From Dicaeum eximium (lineage: Eukaryota > Chordata > Aves > Passeriformes > Dicaeidae), in contig VWZP01007456.1 of assembly GCA_013396995.1 (NCBI GenBank), positions 1,389,231 through 1,453,230 of the forward strand: a DNA stretch of 64,000 bases, written 5' to 3'. Position 1 is the stretch's first letter, and each line of letters starts with the position of its first letter. Both the position numbers and the translations under genes were made by a program. The notes beneath the pieces were generated by a model, which saw only the letters and a program-made list of their open reading frames with translations, made no database searches and was not told the DNA's origin. This document shows positions 53,624 to 63,142 of this stretch, one piece after another.

Positions 53624-55039
53624 AAGGTCAGGTCATGCAGCTATTACACTGAGTATCCCATACTCATCTGAGTCATTCCCACTGAAATGACCAGGAATAC
53701 TTGCATAACTTATGGGCTCTGTCTACCCAGCCAGTCAGGCTACGATCTCTAACAAGGTTTGAAAATAAATTTTCCAATCATCTCCACCAACTGCACACTC
53801 ATTCTGTCCACAGAGCATGCAAGAAACTGATTCCTTCTGAAATAAAACAGAGACCTACACTACAAGCATGCATCAAATGTGCTCCATTACTTGGGTCCTC
53901 TGGTCAGCTTTAAAACATATGCATGATGGGGACATTTTGTTCAAGGGGCCAGACTAAATGCAGTGCAAAGCAAGACCACTAAACTGCGTATGAAAACAGA
54001 GGAAGGGTCATCTTCATCACTTGCATTTAGGTCAGCCTGCTGATCTACCTTCACTAAGATGAATTACTGCCTAAAATAAAAAAGCTCTTATCTCAGAGCC
54101 TGAGCCACTAAATAGTCAAATGCAACCATGAGTCAAAGAAAACTTGAAAATTATTATTAGGGAGAAATTACATGCAAAAAAAACAGCACAAAAGAGACAT
54201 GAATACTGAATTCATTACTCTGTGAATACAGTTATACACACTGGCAAAGTCTTTAGGCTCCAGTGAGTTAGAACACATCAGTGTCCAGAAATGATCTATT
54301 AAGTTGAAAATACCTGAAAACTAGGAAGACAAAAAAATACAGAATCAATAAATTGTATAATATTTAAGGAAATGCAAATAAATGAGGAAATTAAATTGTC
54401 TATGTAAAAAAAGTTTATTAATTTACCCAAAAAACCCAAAAGTCACATTTCTAGATTTTTTTCAGTACTATTTTCTAAATAGAATGTTATTTAATATGCA
54501 TTTAATCAAATGAGGAGAGAGTAGGGAAGGGAGGAAGAGTGGAAATTACAGTGGGTAGCTGCTAGTGCACTGGCGAATCCGGAGCTTCTAGAAAATCCTT
54601 GATAAATCTAAGATTTGCGAACTGTGATTTTACATAATCTCTGTTTTTATGTTTCAAATATCTCAAACCATCTATATGTAGGAGATGCTGCTAAGGAATA
54701 AACACATCCCCCACAGCACTTCCCAGCAGAACTGCAGCAGGGATAAATACACTCTGAAAGGCTTTGATTGGGAAGAAAGCAACAACCATTATTTTTGCCT
54801 CTTGTAAAATATGTTAATGAACCGAAAGTCCCTGGGCCCCTGATGTTATTATTTAGCTCTCAAATCAGACTGCTTTACAAATCATGCACCAATCCAATCT
54901 GATGCTTGTGCACAAACCAAGATGTGAATTGAAAAGTCATAGGACCACGAACACCTGTTGACTTCAGGGCTGGTTTAACTTTGGAGGATCTGAGAGCAGC
55001 ATCTGGCAGCTTTTCTGCTTCATTCAAGCATCAGCTACA

Positions 55040-55520
55040 GTATTGTTTCGACACGTATCCTTGACTGGGGCTGATGAAGCTGTTGGAGGACTCATCAGTA
55101 GCATTTCTTGACGGCCACCGAGGCAAACCATTGCCGGTGCATCACACACTCATCCCCTCCAGGCAGCGTGGGGGCTGCCAGGACTCAGCTGGAGCTAAGG
55201 AGGAGCATGGCCTTGCTATTCTTCCCCCAAAACGACATCTTCCTTGGCAGCTGACCGTGCCTCCGGCTGAGCCCAGGGTTATCACTTTCTATTCTCTCTG
55301 GGGCCACCACTCTCCAGGTGGGAAAAGCAGCATGTCAAGCAGAGATGTGGGATGAGCTTTATTTTGCTAACCCTGGTAACCCTCGCTAAACGGAAAAAAA
55401 CTGGTGCCATCGCTGCGCATCATTTTTGCTCGGCAAAACCCTTTGACAGCCACAAATCCCTGCAGGTTAATAAAAGAAGCGGTGGAATTGCTCCCCCTGA
55501 GTTCAGCGCAAGGCTGCAAC
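55040..55520. other. CpG-enriched patch in MTCL1 intron 1
   Basis: About 15 to 20 CpGs in under 500 bp, clearly more than the AT-rich intron around it. No family domain is visible in the two plus-strand open frames that cover it. It could be an orphan CpG island, enhancer or alternative promoter, or simply a GC-rich patch. Confidence 0.35.
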
Positions 55521-57949
55521 TCAAAGAGCTACAGTTTCAAGTGAGTAAAGAAATACAATGCAACCTCATATGACACATTGTGACTTTAAACAAAAATGAG
55601 CCTAGTTTAGATACATCAGAGTGGAATACAGGGCCTGGAGTGGTCCCTTAGTCAATTTATATCCAGAATATGTCACAGTTACGAATGAATATAGAAGGAA
55701 AAAAAAGACAAAGCAAGACCAAAAAGACAGTTATCTAATAAATCCAAAATAGTGTATTTCTGTGCTAATCTATACTGCAGCAGCATTTCCAGCATGTTGA
55801 ATTAGTACCAACACAGGCACAAAGAGAAGGCCAGGTAAAGAAAAGCATAGCAAGCAGCAGTTTTATTTTAAGGGCTGTAGGAAGTGTCATGCCTCATGTA
55901 GGAGGCTGCTTGCACATTACGGCCATGAAGGGTGCAAAGAGAAAAGAGGCATGTGTTGTGACTAAAACACCACGGCTGTTTCTGCTAGCACATTTATTTA
56001 ATTAACACAGCCTAAATTAAAGTTGGGCTGAGACAGAGAAAAAACATGTCTAATTGCTACAATTTGGGCCCTCTTCCTTAAGATTCCTCGTCCTTTAGAG
56101 GGCTCTACACCACAAAAGGCTTCTTTCCAAGTTTCCCAAGGACTTGCATAGTGAATGACACTTCTCCATGTGCTGGACACTTCAAAGTAAACTTGAAAAT
56201 CAACCATTTGTGTGGGCAGTATTTTGCTACTACTAACAGGACTGACTAGGAATAACTAAAACTTTAACTACTACCTGAGGTCACCAAGGATCTCCTGGTC
56301 CTGCAGAGTCAGGCACCATGACAAAATTTCTCTTTCTAGACATCAACAACTAAGTGATATCTTTTAAATGCTGCTGTAGTATTACAGACTTCCCCCACAG
56401 GTAGCTGAAATAGGGTCATGCAAGGAATACATGAAAATGAAATCAAGGATGAAATTTCACAGAGGTAGTAGAAGAGAGGCTTCTCAATGTAAACACATCT
56501 CATGCACTTCACCTACAGGCTTAGCTTTGCAGCTAGTTAGCTATGGCTAGAGCCAAATTCTTATCTAGAGTAAAGTCCTGGAAATATATAAGGTGGAAAC
56601 TTGATACCAAGTTAAAATCTGGCTCATGGTATAAGAAGTCTGAGATGTTTGCAGAAACAGTAGCTTGCTCTGCATTCTGGGAGACTTTCTAGTACTTAGT
56701 GTTTAGAAACAAAAACAAATTATTGTGTTTGTTTTGATTTTTTTTTTCTTTCTGATAACACTTCAATCTCTAGTAATCTTTAGCACTAAGTCTGTGTGTG
56801 TGTATCTTCTATAACCTGTGTTATAGACACATGAAAGATACATACAAGACCTTCCTACATGAAAGTTAAAATTCCCTGAAAAAGACTTTATTATGCGCAC
56901 TTAGGGCTGCACTCCAGCTGCAGGGAGGGATAAGGAGGAGTGAAAGCCACAAAATTTGGCTTGTGGCCATGCTCAGGAAATTAACAGTTTCTTCTGGGAT
57001 TTATCTAATCATTTGTCTATTTACAGTTGACAGCACCCCTGTTATCCCTTAGCCCCCTCTGGAGAAACACAGCTCACTCCAATGCCAACCAAGAGACCTG
57101 CATTGTAAAAAACACATGGAACAAACCCACAAGTAAACAACTCAGACAGTGATGTCCTTTTAATTTGCAAAGCTTTTAACAGGTTTTCCTAGGAAAGGCA
57201 AATGAGGTTTGGGAATTCTCCTGATAATTTTTGCACCTCTGGGCTGTTTCCAACCATTTTGAGAGAGGAGCAGAGCTAAGACCTCACACACTCAAGGTGG
57301 CCAAGCGAAGCAGACAACGTATTTATTTCACTCAGAAGAGGCAATAGTGTTAGCTCATGGATTTCCAGGCACCAGGAGATGCCCACCGAAGAAAACAGTC
57401 TGTATTATCCTACCAGACTCAGAAATACTTTTAACGTGATAAAGTCACAGTCTGAATCAAAAAAAGTGTCAGGAAACAACTGCTGTAGATGATGAAGTCA
57501 TCAAGGTGAAAGATCTGAAGAAATTGTTGCATAGGGTAAAAAATGGAATGAAGCAGAATAAAGTTCTTCACCTAAGACTTGACATAGTCAACTAGGTCCT
57601 GTGGTCACAGGGTTCCTCAGGTGGGACACACTAACAGGGGTCTGTCCTAGACAATTCAGACACACTCTTTTTTTTTTCCACTTTCCCATAGTTAAAAATC
57701 ACTTTCAGTATAAAGAAAGGGAGATTGACACACACCTTGTAATGGGTTTAAGTATATAATACTCATAAACAAATCATGTAATGCAAAGTTTTGCTCTTGG
57801 ATTTCATGACTTCTAATGGCAGTGCCAGTTACCTACTCCTTAAGCGATTCCCATTATCAATTCTGATTTCATTACATCTCCTCTTGCTTCTAGCTGTCAA
57901 ATAAAACAGAAGCTTGTGATAAAGGTTCTCTGTACTGCTCATCTTTTTA

Positions 57950-58560
57950 TAGACTATTACCTTTCCCTACCACACTCGAGTTTCCCATGCAATGAGTGCT
58001 ATAAAAGCTTTGCTATGAGCCAATAATTTTTATTGGTCTGGTTTTGTATTATCCTTTTCTAAATGACCAGCAGTGACCACAGTATTTCAGGCACACTCAC
58101 TGACCTGTGTAACAGCTACAGTTCTATAAAATACTGCCAGATTTTCTTAGATAGTATCTGTTCACTTCCCACTGTAATCTAACAGTTTTTGTAGATTTTC
58201 ATTTCTTCTTCTCTCATGATGTTCCTGAGTTAACATAACACACTTAAACAGAAAAACCATACTTATTCCGTCCAAGTACTTAAGATTTTGAATATTAAGA
58301 TTTATTTACTATCCTCTGCTTTCATTTTTCACATGTTCCTCAGGGGTTAACTTCATGATTAAGTTCTGTCTGATCATTGCTGGACTTGACTTAAGCTAGA
58401 AAAACTTAATGTCATCTGAAAATTTTGCTGTATCATTGCTCGTTCCTTTTTCCAGTTCACTAAACAGCACCAGACCCGACAAAGAACCTTGCAGCACCCC
58501 TGCTGTTACCCTTTTGCTGTGCTGAATATTGTTTCGTGTACCTTAGCCAAAACTCCTTAA
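57950..58560 (-). mobile_element. ancient CR1/L3-like LINE remnant, antisense
   Basis: The block around 58397-58507 reads TCATCTGAAAATTTTGCTGT, CCTTTTTCCAG and AACAGCACCAGACC, then GAACCTTGCAGCACCCCTG. This is the reverse complement of the conserved reverse-transcriptase region seen in old amniote CR1/L3-type elements. The left part (ATTATCCTTTTCTAAATGAC) also fits that consensus loosely. It is highly decayed and its borders are approximate. Recognition is from memory of the consensus. Confidence 0.55.
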
Positions 58561-59593
58561 CAAGCCTTGCCTGTATCTTTATCACCCTTCTTTCCCAAGG
58601 TTATACATAAAACTCCAGTTCTTATTCGAGTAAGAATCCTAGATTTACATGGATTTCCATGGTTATTTTGCTTGACAACAGGGTGTTTCCAATATCAGGG
58701 AACAAAGATTGTTTTCATCAGAGGCAGAGTCAAACAGTGGCTGTGGTTACAGGATTATCTCAGTTTATCTTATTTATAGATCTTTATGGATGTGGCTTCT
58801 TTGCTCTGCCAAAAGATCAGATTGTAAGTACAAGTCCAGCTAAAGGTTCCCACAGGTCAACCCAGCTCAGAGCTTGCCTGAATTTAGCTTTCCTGTTTCT
58901 CCGAGGATGGATTCATACTGACGTACTTTTCTACCTGTACAAGGATGCAATGACACTTCCTTTTCTTGTTCTGTCAGTACTTTACAGCGGGTGGCTTCAC
59001 TTTCCAGTGATAAAGTAACACAATAAACAGAGCACATAATGCTGTCATCCTTTCCACATCAAATGAGGGAACCTGTTCCTTAGGCTTTTCCTAAAGGGAG
59101 ATACTGAGGAAAACAGTTCCTGGAAAGCAAAGTTCTGCTAACCAGTAGAGTGTTTGCGGTGCTTTAGAAAGAGTCGGGGTTTGCTGAGCTACCACCACGT
59201 CAACCAAACGCAACATTGCCACGATACGTGTTGCATCGGACTGACGTTCATCCAGCGCCCACAAGTCGGGCTTTGCAGGGAGCCGCGATCACACGCTTAA
59301 GTCCCTTTATCCTTAAGCCGTGCCGCGGTCTCGCTTAGTGGGGGCAGGGGAGGAGGGGGCCGAGGCGTCCGGCTGGTTCTCCCTGCCCCCGTTTCTCTCC
59401 CGAGAGTAAAATTTGGCATTTGGTCCAGCGGGGGCGAGGGGTCCCATGGGAGGTGACTCCAAGCAGCGCGAATCTACTCCCCCCTTCCAAGCGCGGTCCC
59501 TGCATTCCCGGGCAGGAGGGGATGCGTTTCTACCGCTGCCGCCCCCTGCCATCCCCTTCCCCGCCGAGGCCGGGCTCCGCGGGCGATGCTCAC

Positions 59594-59708
59594 CTTGAGG
59601 TACTCGTTCTCCGAGCGCAGCTCCTCCCCCTCCCGCTGCAGCTCCTCCGGGGCCGCCGGCGGCGGCTCCCCGCGGCTCGGGGCTCGGCCCCCGCCCGCAG
59701 CCGCAGGC
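59594..59708 (-). CDS. MTCL1: MTCL1 exon 1, visible 3' coding part
   Basis: This is the end of the first coding exon of a microtubule cross-linking factor (SOGA/MTCL family). The 38 readable codons start with a low-complexity Ala/Pro/Gly stretch. They then enter a charged heptad-like segment, EELQREGEELRSENEYLK, which is the beginning of the N-terminal coiled coil. The donor is CTCAAG|GTGAGC, with the GT at 59592-59593, and the exon ends in phase 0. Exon 2 resumes in phase 0 with DELDELRAEM, which gives the family's expected sequence across the junction. The upstream part of the exon, including the start codon, is lost in the run of N that begins at 59709. No ATG in a useful frame exists just beyond the gap, so the start is probably inside it. 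Alternative: another MTCL paralogue, which I consider less likely. Confidence 0.82.
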
Positions 59709-60307
59709 NNNNNNNNNNNNNNNNNNNNNNNNNNNNNNNNNNNNNNNNNNNNNNNNNNNNNNNNNNNNNNNNNNNNNNNNNNNNNNNNNNNNNNNNNNNN
59801 NNNNNNNNNNNNNNNNNNNNNNNNNNNNNNNNNNNNNNNNNNNNNNNNNNNNNNNNNNNNNNNNNNNNNNNNNNNNNNNNNNNNNNNNNNNNNNNNNNNN
59901 NNNNNNNNNNNNNNNNNNNNNNNNNNNNNNNNNNNNNNNNNNNNNNNNNNNNNNNNNNNNNNNNNNNNNNNNNNNNNNNNNNNNNNNNNNNNNNNNNNNN
60001 NNNNNNNNNNNNNNNNNNNNNNNNNNNNNNNNNNNNNNNNNNNNNNNNNNNNNNNNNNNNNNNNNNNNNNNNNNNNNNNNNNNNNNNNNNNNNNNNNNNN
60101 NNNNNNNNNNNNNNNNNNNNNNNNNNNNNNNNNNNNNNNNNNNNNNNNNNNNNNNNNNNNNNNNNNNNNNNNNNNNNNNNNNNNNNNNNNNNNNNNNNNN
60201 NNNNNNNNNNNNNNNNNNNNNNNNNNNNNNNNNNNNNNNNNNNNNNNNNNNNNNNNNNNNNNNNNNNNNNNNNNNNNNNNNNNNNNNNNNNNNNNNNNNN
60301 NNNNNNN
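59709..60307. other. assembly gap inside MTCL1 exon 1
   Basis: This is a run of 599 N flanked on both sides by extremely GC-rich DNA, typical of sequence that drops out of short-read assemblies. It removes the MTCL1 start codon and most of the Ala/Pro/Gly-rich N-terminal region. The N count may not be the true length, so the frame should not be extended across it. Confidence 0.97.
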
Positions 60308-60760
60308 CACCCCCACCTTCTCCTCCTCCTCGCCGCTCTCTCCCGAGCACTGATTTGTTTCAATAAATCGAGCCCAAATCCCCCGGTGGCAGTCGTCTCC
60401 TCCTCCTTCTCCTCCTTCTTCTTCTTCCCCTCCCGCTTCTCTCTCCGCCTGGCTCAGCTTGATGCTGCTCAAGTTGCGATGAAGCCCAAAAAACCGATCC
60501 TTTTCCCCTCAACCCGAGGCAAAGGCGTGTTTTCCCGGCTGCCTTCGCCTCCGCTGGCAAGCCCCCCGCTCAGCCCACCGGCGCCGCTAACCCCATCACT
60601 GCCCCGCTCCAGCTCCAGCTCCGGCTCCAGCCGCCGCCTCTGCCCGGCTCCTGAAATAGCCCCGCGGCTGCCGGGGCCGCTCCGACTCGGCGCTGCCCGC
60701 CCGTGCGCAGGATCCGCCCCCTCTGTCAGCCAGCCAGGCAGTTCTCCTCCCGCCCGGCAA
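60308..60760 (-). promoter_or_regulatory. MTCL1: probable MTCL1 5' UTR and core promoter
   Basis: Immediately upstream of exon 1, the minus strand has no ATG from 60308 to about 60590, and the one at 60596 opens a frame of only a few codons. It looks like a leader rather than coding sequence. It carries a purine-rich GGA/GAA stretch (plus-strand CCT/CTT at about 60390-60431), a CCGCCCC GC-box at 60714-60720 and a GTGCGCA element nearby. On the minus strand a TATAATAAAG element lies at about 60781-60790, so a start near 60750-60760 is possible. The exact transcription start is inferred, not seen. Confidence 0.45.
60390..60431. repeat. CCT/CTT triplet tract in the MTCL1 leader
   Basis: Imperfect CCT and CTT triplets on the plus strand, giving a GGA/GAA purine tract in the presumed MTCL1 5' UTR. 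Confidence 0.8.
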
Positions 60761-62137
60761 ACTACTTTCCTCGTACGCTTTATTATAGGGACGCCTCTGC
60801 CAGCCTCTTCCTATCAGAAAGCCTCATTTAGGGAGAAATTTTGATTTCCCAGTCATCAGCTATATAGCGTTGCCCGTTTGGTTTGTTTTAGGGTTTTTTT
60901 CCCCCGAGCTAGGACTTCATGGAAACGCTCTCTCCAGGGACTGGCAGCAACAAAACAACAGCCACCGCATTATCTCCCTGCTCAAGGCAGATACAGGTTC
61001 ACCTAGAGGCAGAGCCGAGTATCCGAGGATATCAGCAAGTTCCTGGCTCTGGCTGAACTACAAAAGACATGGACCCGTCATTTTGGAGCACGGGGATATG
61101 AAATTTCAGCCCTTACATTTGCAAAGCACACGGAGAGTAAATGAAAGGGAGGAGAGGCTCGGGCGTGGGAAAGAGGCACAGACTTAATGGGGAGAGCAGA
61201 GCAGCACTAGCCGGGATATTTCCGATTCTTCCGCTGGGACACAGCGGACCTTGGAGCAGCCGCGGTGACCGCCGTATCTGTCAGACCAAAGTGGTAAATG
61301 CGTGCTTAGCTTCTGAGGTCCTTGGCAGGCGCGGATCATCCACGTCTGGATGCGAGGCACTGCAGCGCGCTCGGGGGAGGACAGTCCCGGGCGTCTTGGG
61401 GGGGATGGGAGGGTGGGCAGCACCCTGCGGCCTCCAGGTCCCCGCTCCGCTCCTCTGGGCTCAAGGTACTACCCCTAAAGGCAAAAACCCCAAGGTCTGC
61501 TGGAGCCCGAGGGCACCGGGCACCACGGGGCGGGTGGCCAAGGCGAGACCAGGCAGCTGGTTCTGGCAGTGCCAGCCGGGGCCGGGGCCAGGCCACGTTG
61601 CCCGGGGAAGAGACAGGACCGCTAGGGCATCCCCGGGTCCTTTCTCCCGGTAAATGGGGGGAACACTGCTTTATCCTGCTGAATAGCGCTGCCGCATGAG
61701 TATGCAACAGGTAGTCCTTACTTTGTCAAGGCTGCAAAGGTGAAAAAAACCCCAAAACATTCAAATCAGAGCTGTATTTGCAGGTCTCCAGGAATGGGGA
61801 GCAGCTCCGCGACGGCGCCCTGGGATTGCCCGGAGCGGGCATCCGCCGGGAGAGCGGCGATGGGCGGGATGTCGGCAGGGCAGGGGCGAGGGCGGCTCGG
61901 AGAGGGAGGACAGGCCAGGTCCCTCCCTGTCCCCGGGTGAGGGACAGACCTCGACAGGGCGGTGCGGTCCTTCCGCGAGTGGGCAGGCGGCGAAAGCTCT
62001 GCTCCGGGGCACCCAGCGGTGATGCCATGCTGTGTTGGGTGGCTTTTTAAATCTCTTGAAAATTCCACTTCTGCTAGTGCTCTTTATTTTCCACCCGTTG
62101 GCCTCGCTGCCCGACGGCTGTGTTCGCGCATCCGAAT

Positions 62138-62311
62138 ATGCCTTCCAGGTCACACGGCAAAGTCCCTGTTGTGGCCAAGATCGCACTGGCCGCTGCAGGT
62201 GTGTACATCTACCAGAGCTACCGGCAGGACGTCGTTGGGCCAAGCACTTTAAAAATTATAGAAAACATTTTGAGGAGAGTCAAAGACAACAAATCCACTC
62301 GCAGGTGTTAA
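62138..62311 (+). CDS. candidate 57-aa microprotein, divergent from MTCL1
   Basis: I do not recognise this gene. The frame starts at an ATG with A at -3, ends at TAA and is 57 residues long. An in-frame TAG at 62075 limits any extension; the next upstream candidate start is only a GTG. Residues 1-8 are basic (MPSRSHGK). Residues 9-25 form a hydrophobic segment with a central Lys (VPVVAKIALAAAGVYIY). Residues 36-49 could form a basic amphipathic helix (STLKIIENILRRVK), and the C-terminus ends TRRC. There are 11 Lys/Arg against 3 Asp/Glu. A basic N-terminus, a short hydrophobic helix and a basic tail are typical of small mitochondrial inner-membrane proteins, but this is analogy only. The first two thirds have G/C-biased third positions. 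CGCAG|GTGTTA near the stop could be a weak splice donor, in which case this is a first exon. It could also be a chance frame at the CpG-island edge. Confidence 0.45.
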   Translation: MPSRSHGKVPVVAKIALAAAGVYIYQSYRQDVVGPSTLKIIENILRRVKDNKSTRRC

Positions 62312-62528
62312 TCCGCTTATTCTCCCTCCGTGTAAAATATTAGTAATTTACTTGTTTGGGTGAGACAATCAGTGTATAGAAGCAATATGAAGGGGCTCAG
62401 TTGATCTAGAAAAATGGCTTATAAAATACAAATTACTGTTATATTTTAATGTCATAGCATTTCTATCAGGCCATCACATTTTATCAGTGTTCCCTAAGGA
62501 GCTGTTGTGCTCCTAGCTGTTTTTTAAA

Positions 62529-62553
62529 TTTTTTTTTTTTTTTTTTTTTTTTT
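62529..62553. repeat. poly(T) tract
   Basis: Twenty-five T residues preceded by TTTTTAAA. Simple homopolymer. Confidence 0.93.
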
Positions 62554-63136
62554 GTCGGTATGTTGCTGGGCAGTTCAAGGAATCTTCCTTTATGGGAATG
62601 TGAAAGAGAGTGAAAGAGATGGCAAGTGCTGTATTTCATAATGAGAAATAGTAATTATTATGGAAACACTAAATATTATAGATGTTGTCCTACATGGGAG
62701 ATATCAGAAAAGTTGTTTTGCACTACTATGTCACCACTCTCACTTGGTTTTGGCTATAAATTCCAAGAATAGATGGGAATTCCAGCTTCATCTACTGGAT
62801 TTACAAAGTGTTTATGCCTGTGATGAAAGGGGAACTGCTCCATGATAATTTATAACTGCCCTGTTTTGACTTTGCCCCATGAACAGAATGGTTCAATTCA
62901 AAAGGAAAATGAAAGGAAAAGTATGGCTCAAGATAAGCCACTTTTCTACAAACAATAGCTGAAGGACACTGCCAGGCTTCTTTGCACTGGAGGGGAAAAG
63001 AATCAGGGATGTGAAAAAAGGAGCACATTCACAAAAGGCTGGGAATTGTCTGGGAGAATTAATCTGAGACACTTTAGTGCCTGACAGAACCCAGTTTCCT
63101 GTGGTTACCTTGTAAATTTTACATTGCAAATACATG

Positions 63137-63142
63137 AATAAA
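63137..63142 (+). terminator. possible polyadenylation signal
   Basis: AATAAA followed directly by a T-rich stretch lies about 830 nt after the stop of the 57-codon frame at 62138. It would suit a short single-exon plus-strand transcript. Such hexamers are common by chance in AT-rich DNA. Confidence 0.25.

Larger units (their letters stand above)
48396..59593 (-). other. MTCL1: MTCL1 intron 1
   Basis: This is an 11,198-bp GT-AG intron separating exon 1, in the CpG island, from exon 2. It contains a 36-bp diverged tandem duplication (49452-49523), a T/G-rich tract (51474-51533), an A/GA microsatellite (53583-53623), a CpG-enriched patch (about 55040-55520) and an ancient antisense CR1/L3-like remnant (about 57950-58560). 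The remainder is unique sequence without a supportable gene. A large first intron is a usual place for enhancers, but none is demonstrated here. Confidence 0.85.
59150..62150. promoter_or_regulatory. CpG island at MTCL1 5' end
   Basis: CpG dinucleotides are frequent from about 59150 to about 62150, in sharp contrast with the AT-rich DNA on both sides. The island contains MTCL1 exon 1, the gap, the leader and about 1.4 kb beyond. It also covers the start of the divergent 57-codon frame at 62138. This geometry fits a broad, possibly bidirectional promoter. The several GC-rich open frames inside it (for example 61141-61653) are most likely by-products of base composition. Confidence 0.8.

Noticed and set aside
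59313..60844. Several 230-470 codon frames on both strands across the N run
   Set aside because: Their length comes from N being read through. Except for the frame feeding the exon 1 donor they show no protein character, and many begin at non-ATG codons.
61141..61653. 170-codon plus-strand frame with an ATG start in the CpG island
   Set aside because: Composition is Gly/Pro/Arg/Ala as expected from random GC-rich DNA. Overlapping frames on both strands are equally open and no domain or family motif is visible.
62032..62343. Longer 103-codon frame overlapping the microprotein in another frame
   Set aside because: It has a non-ATG start and a Cys/Arg-rich out-of-frame reading. The 57-codon ATG frame has the better start context and protein-like layout.
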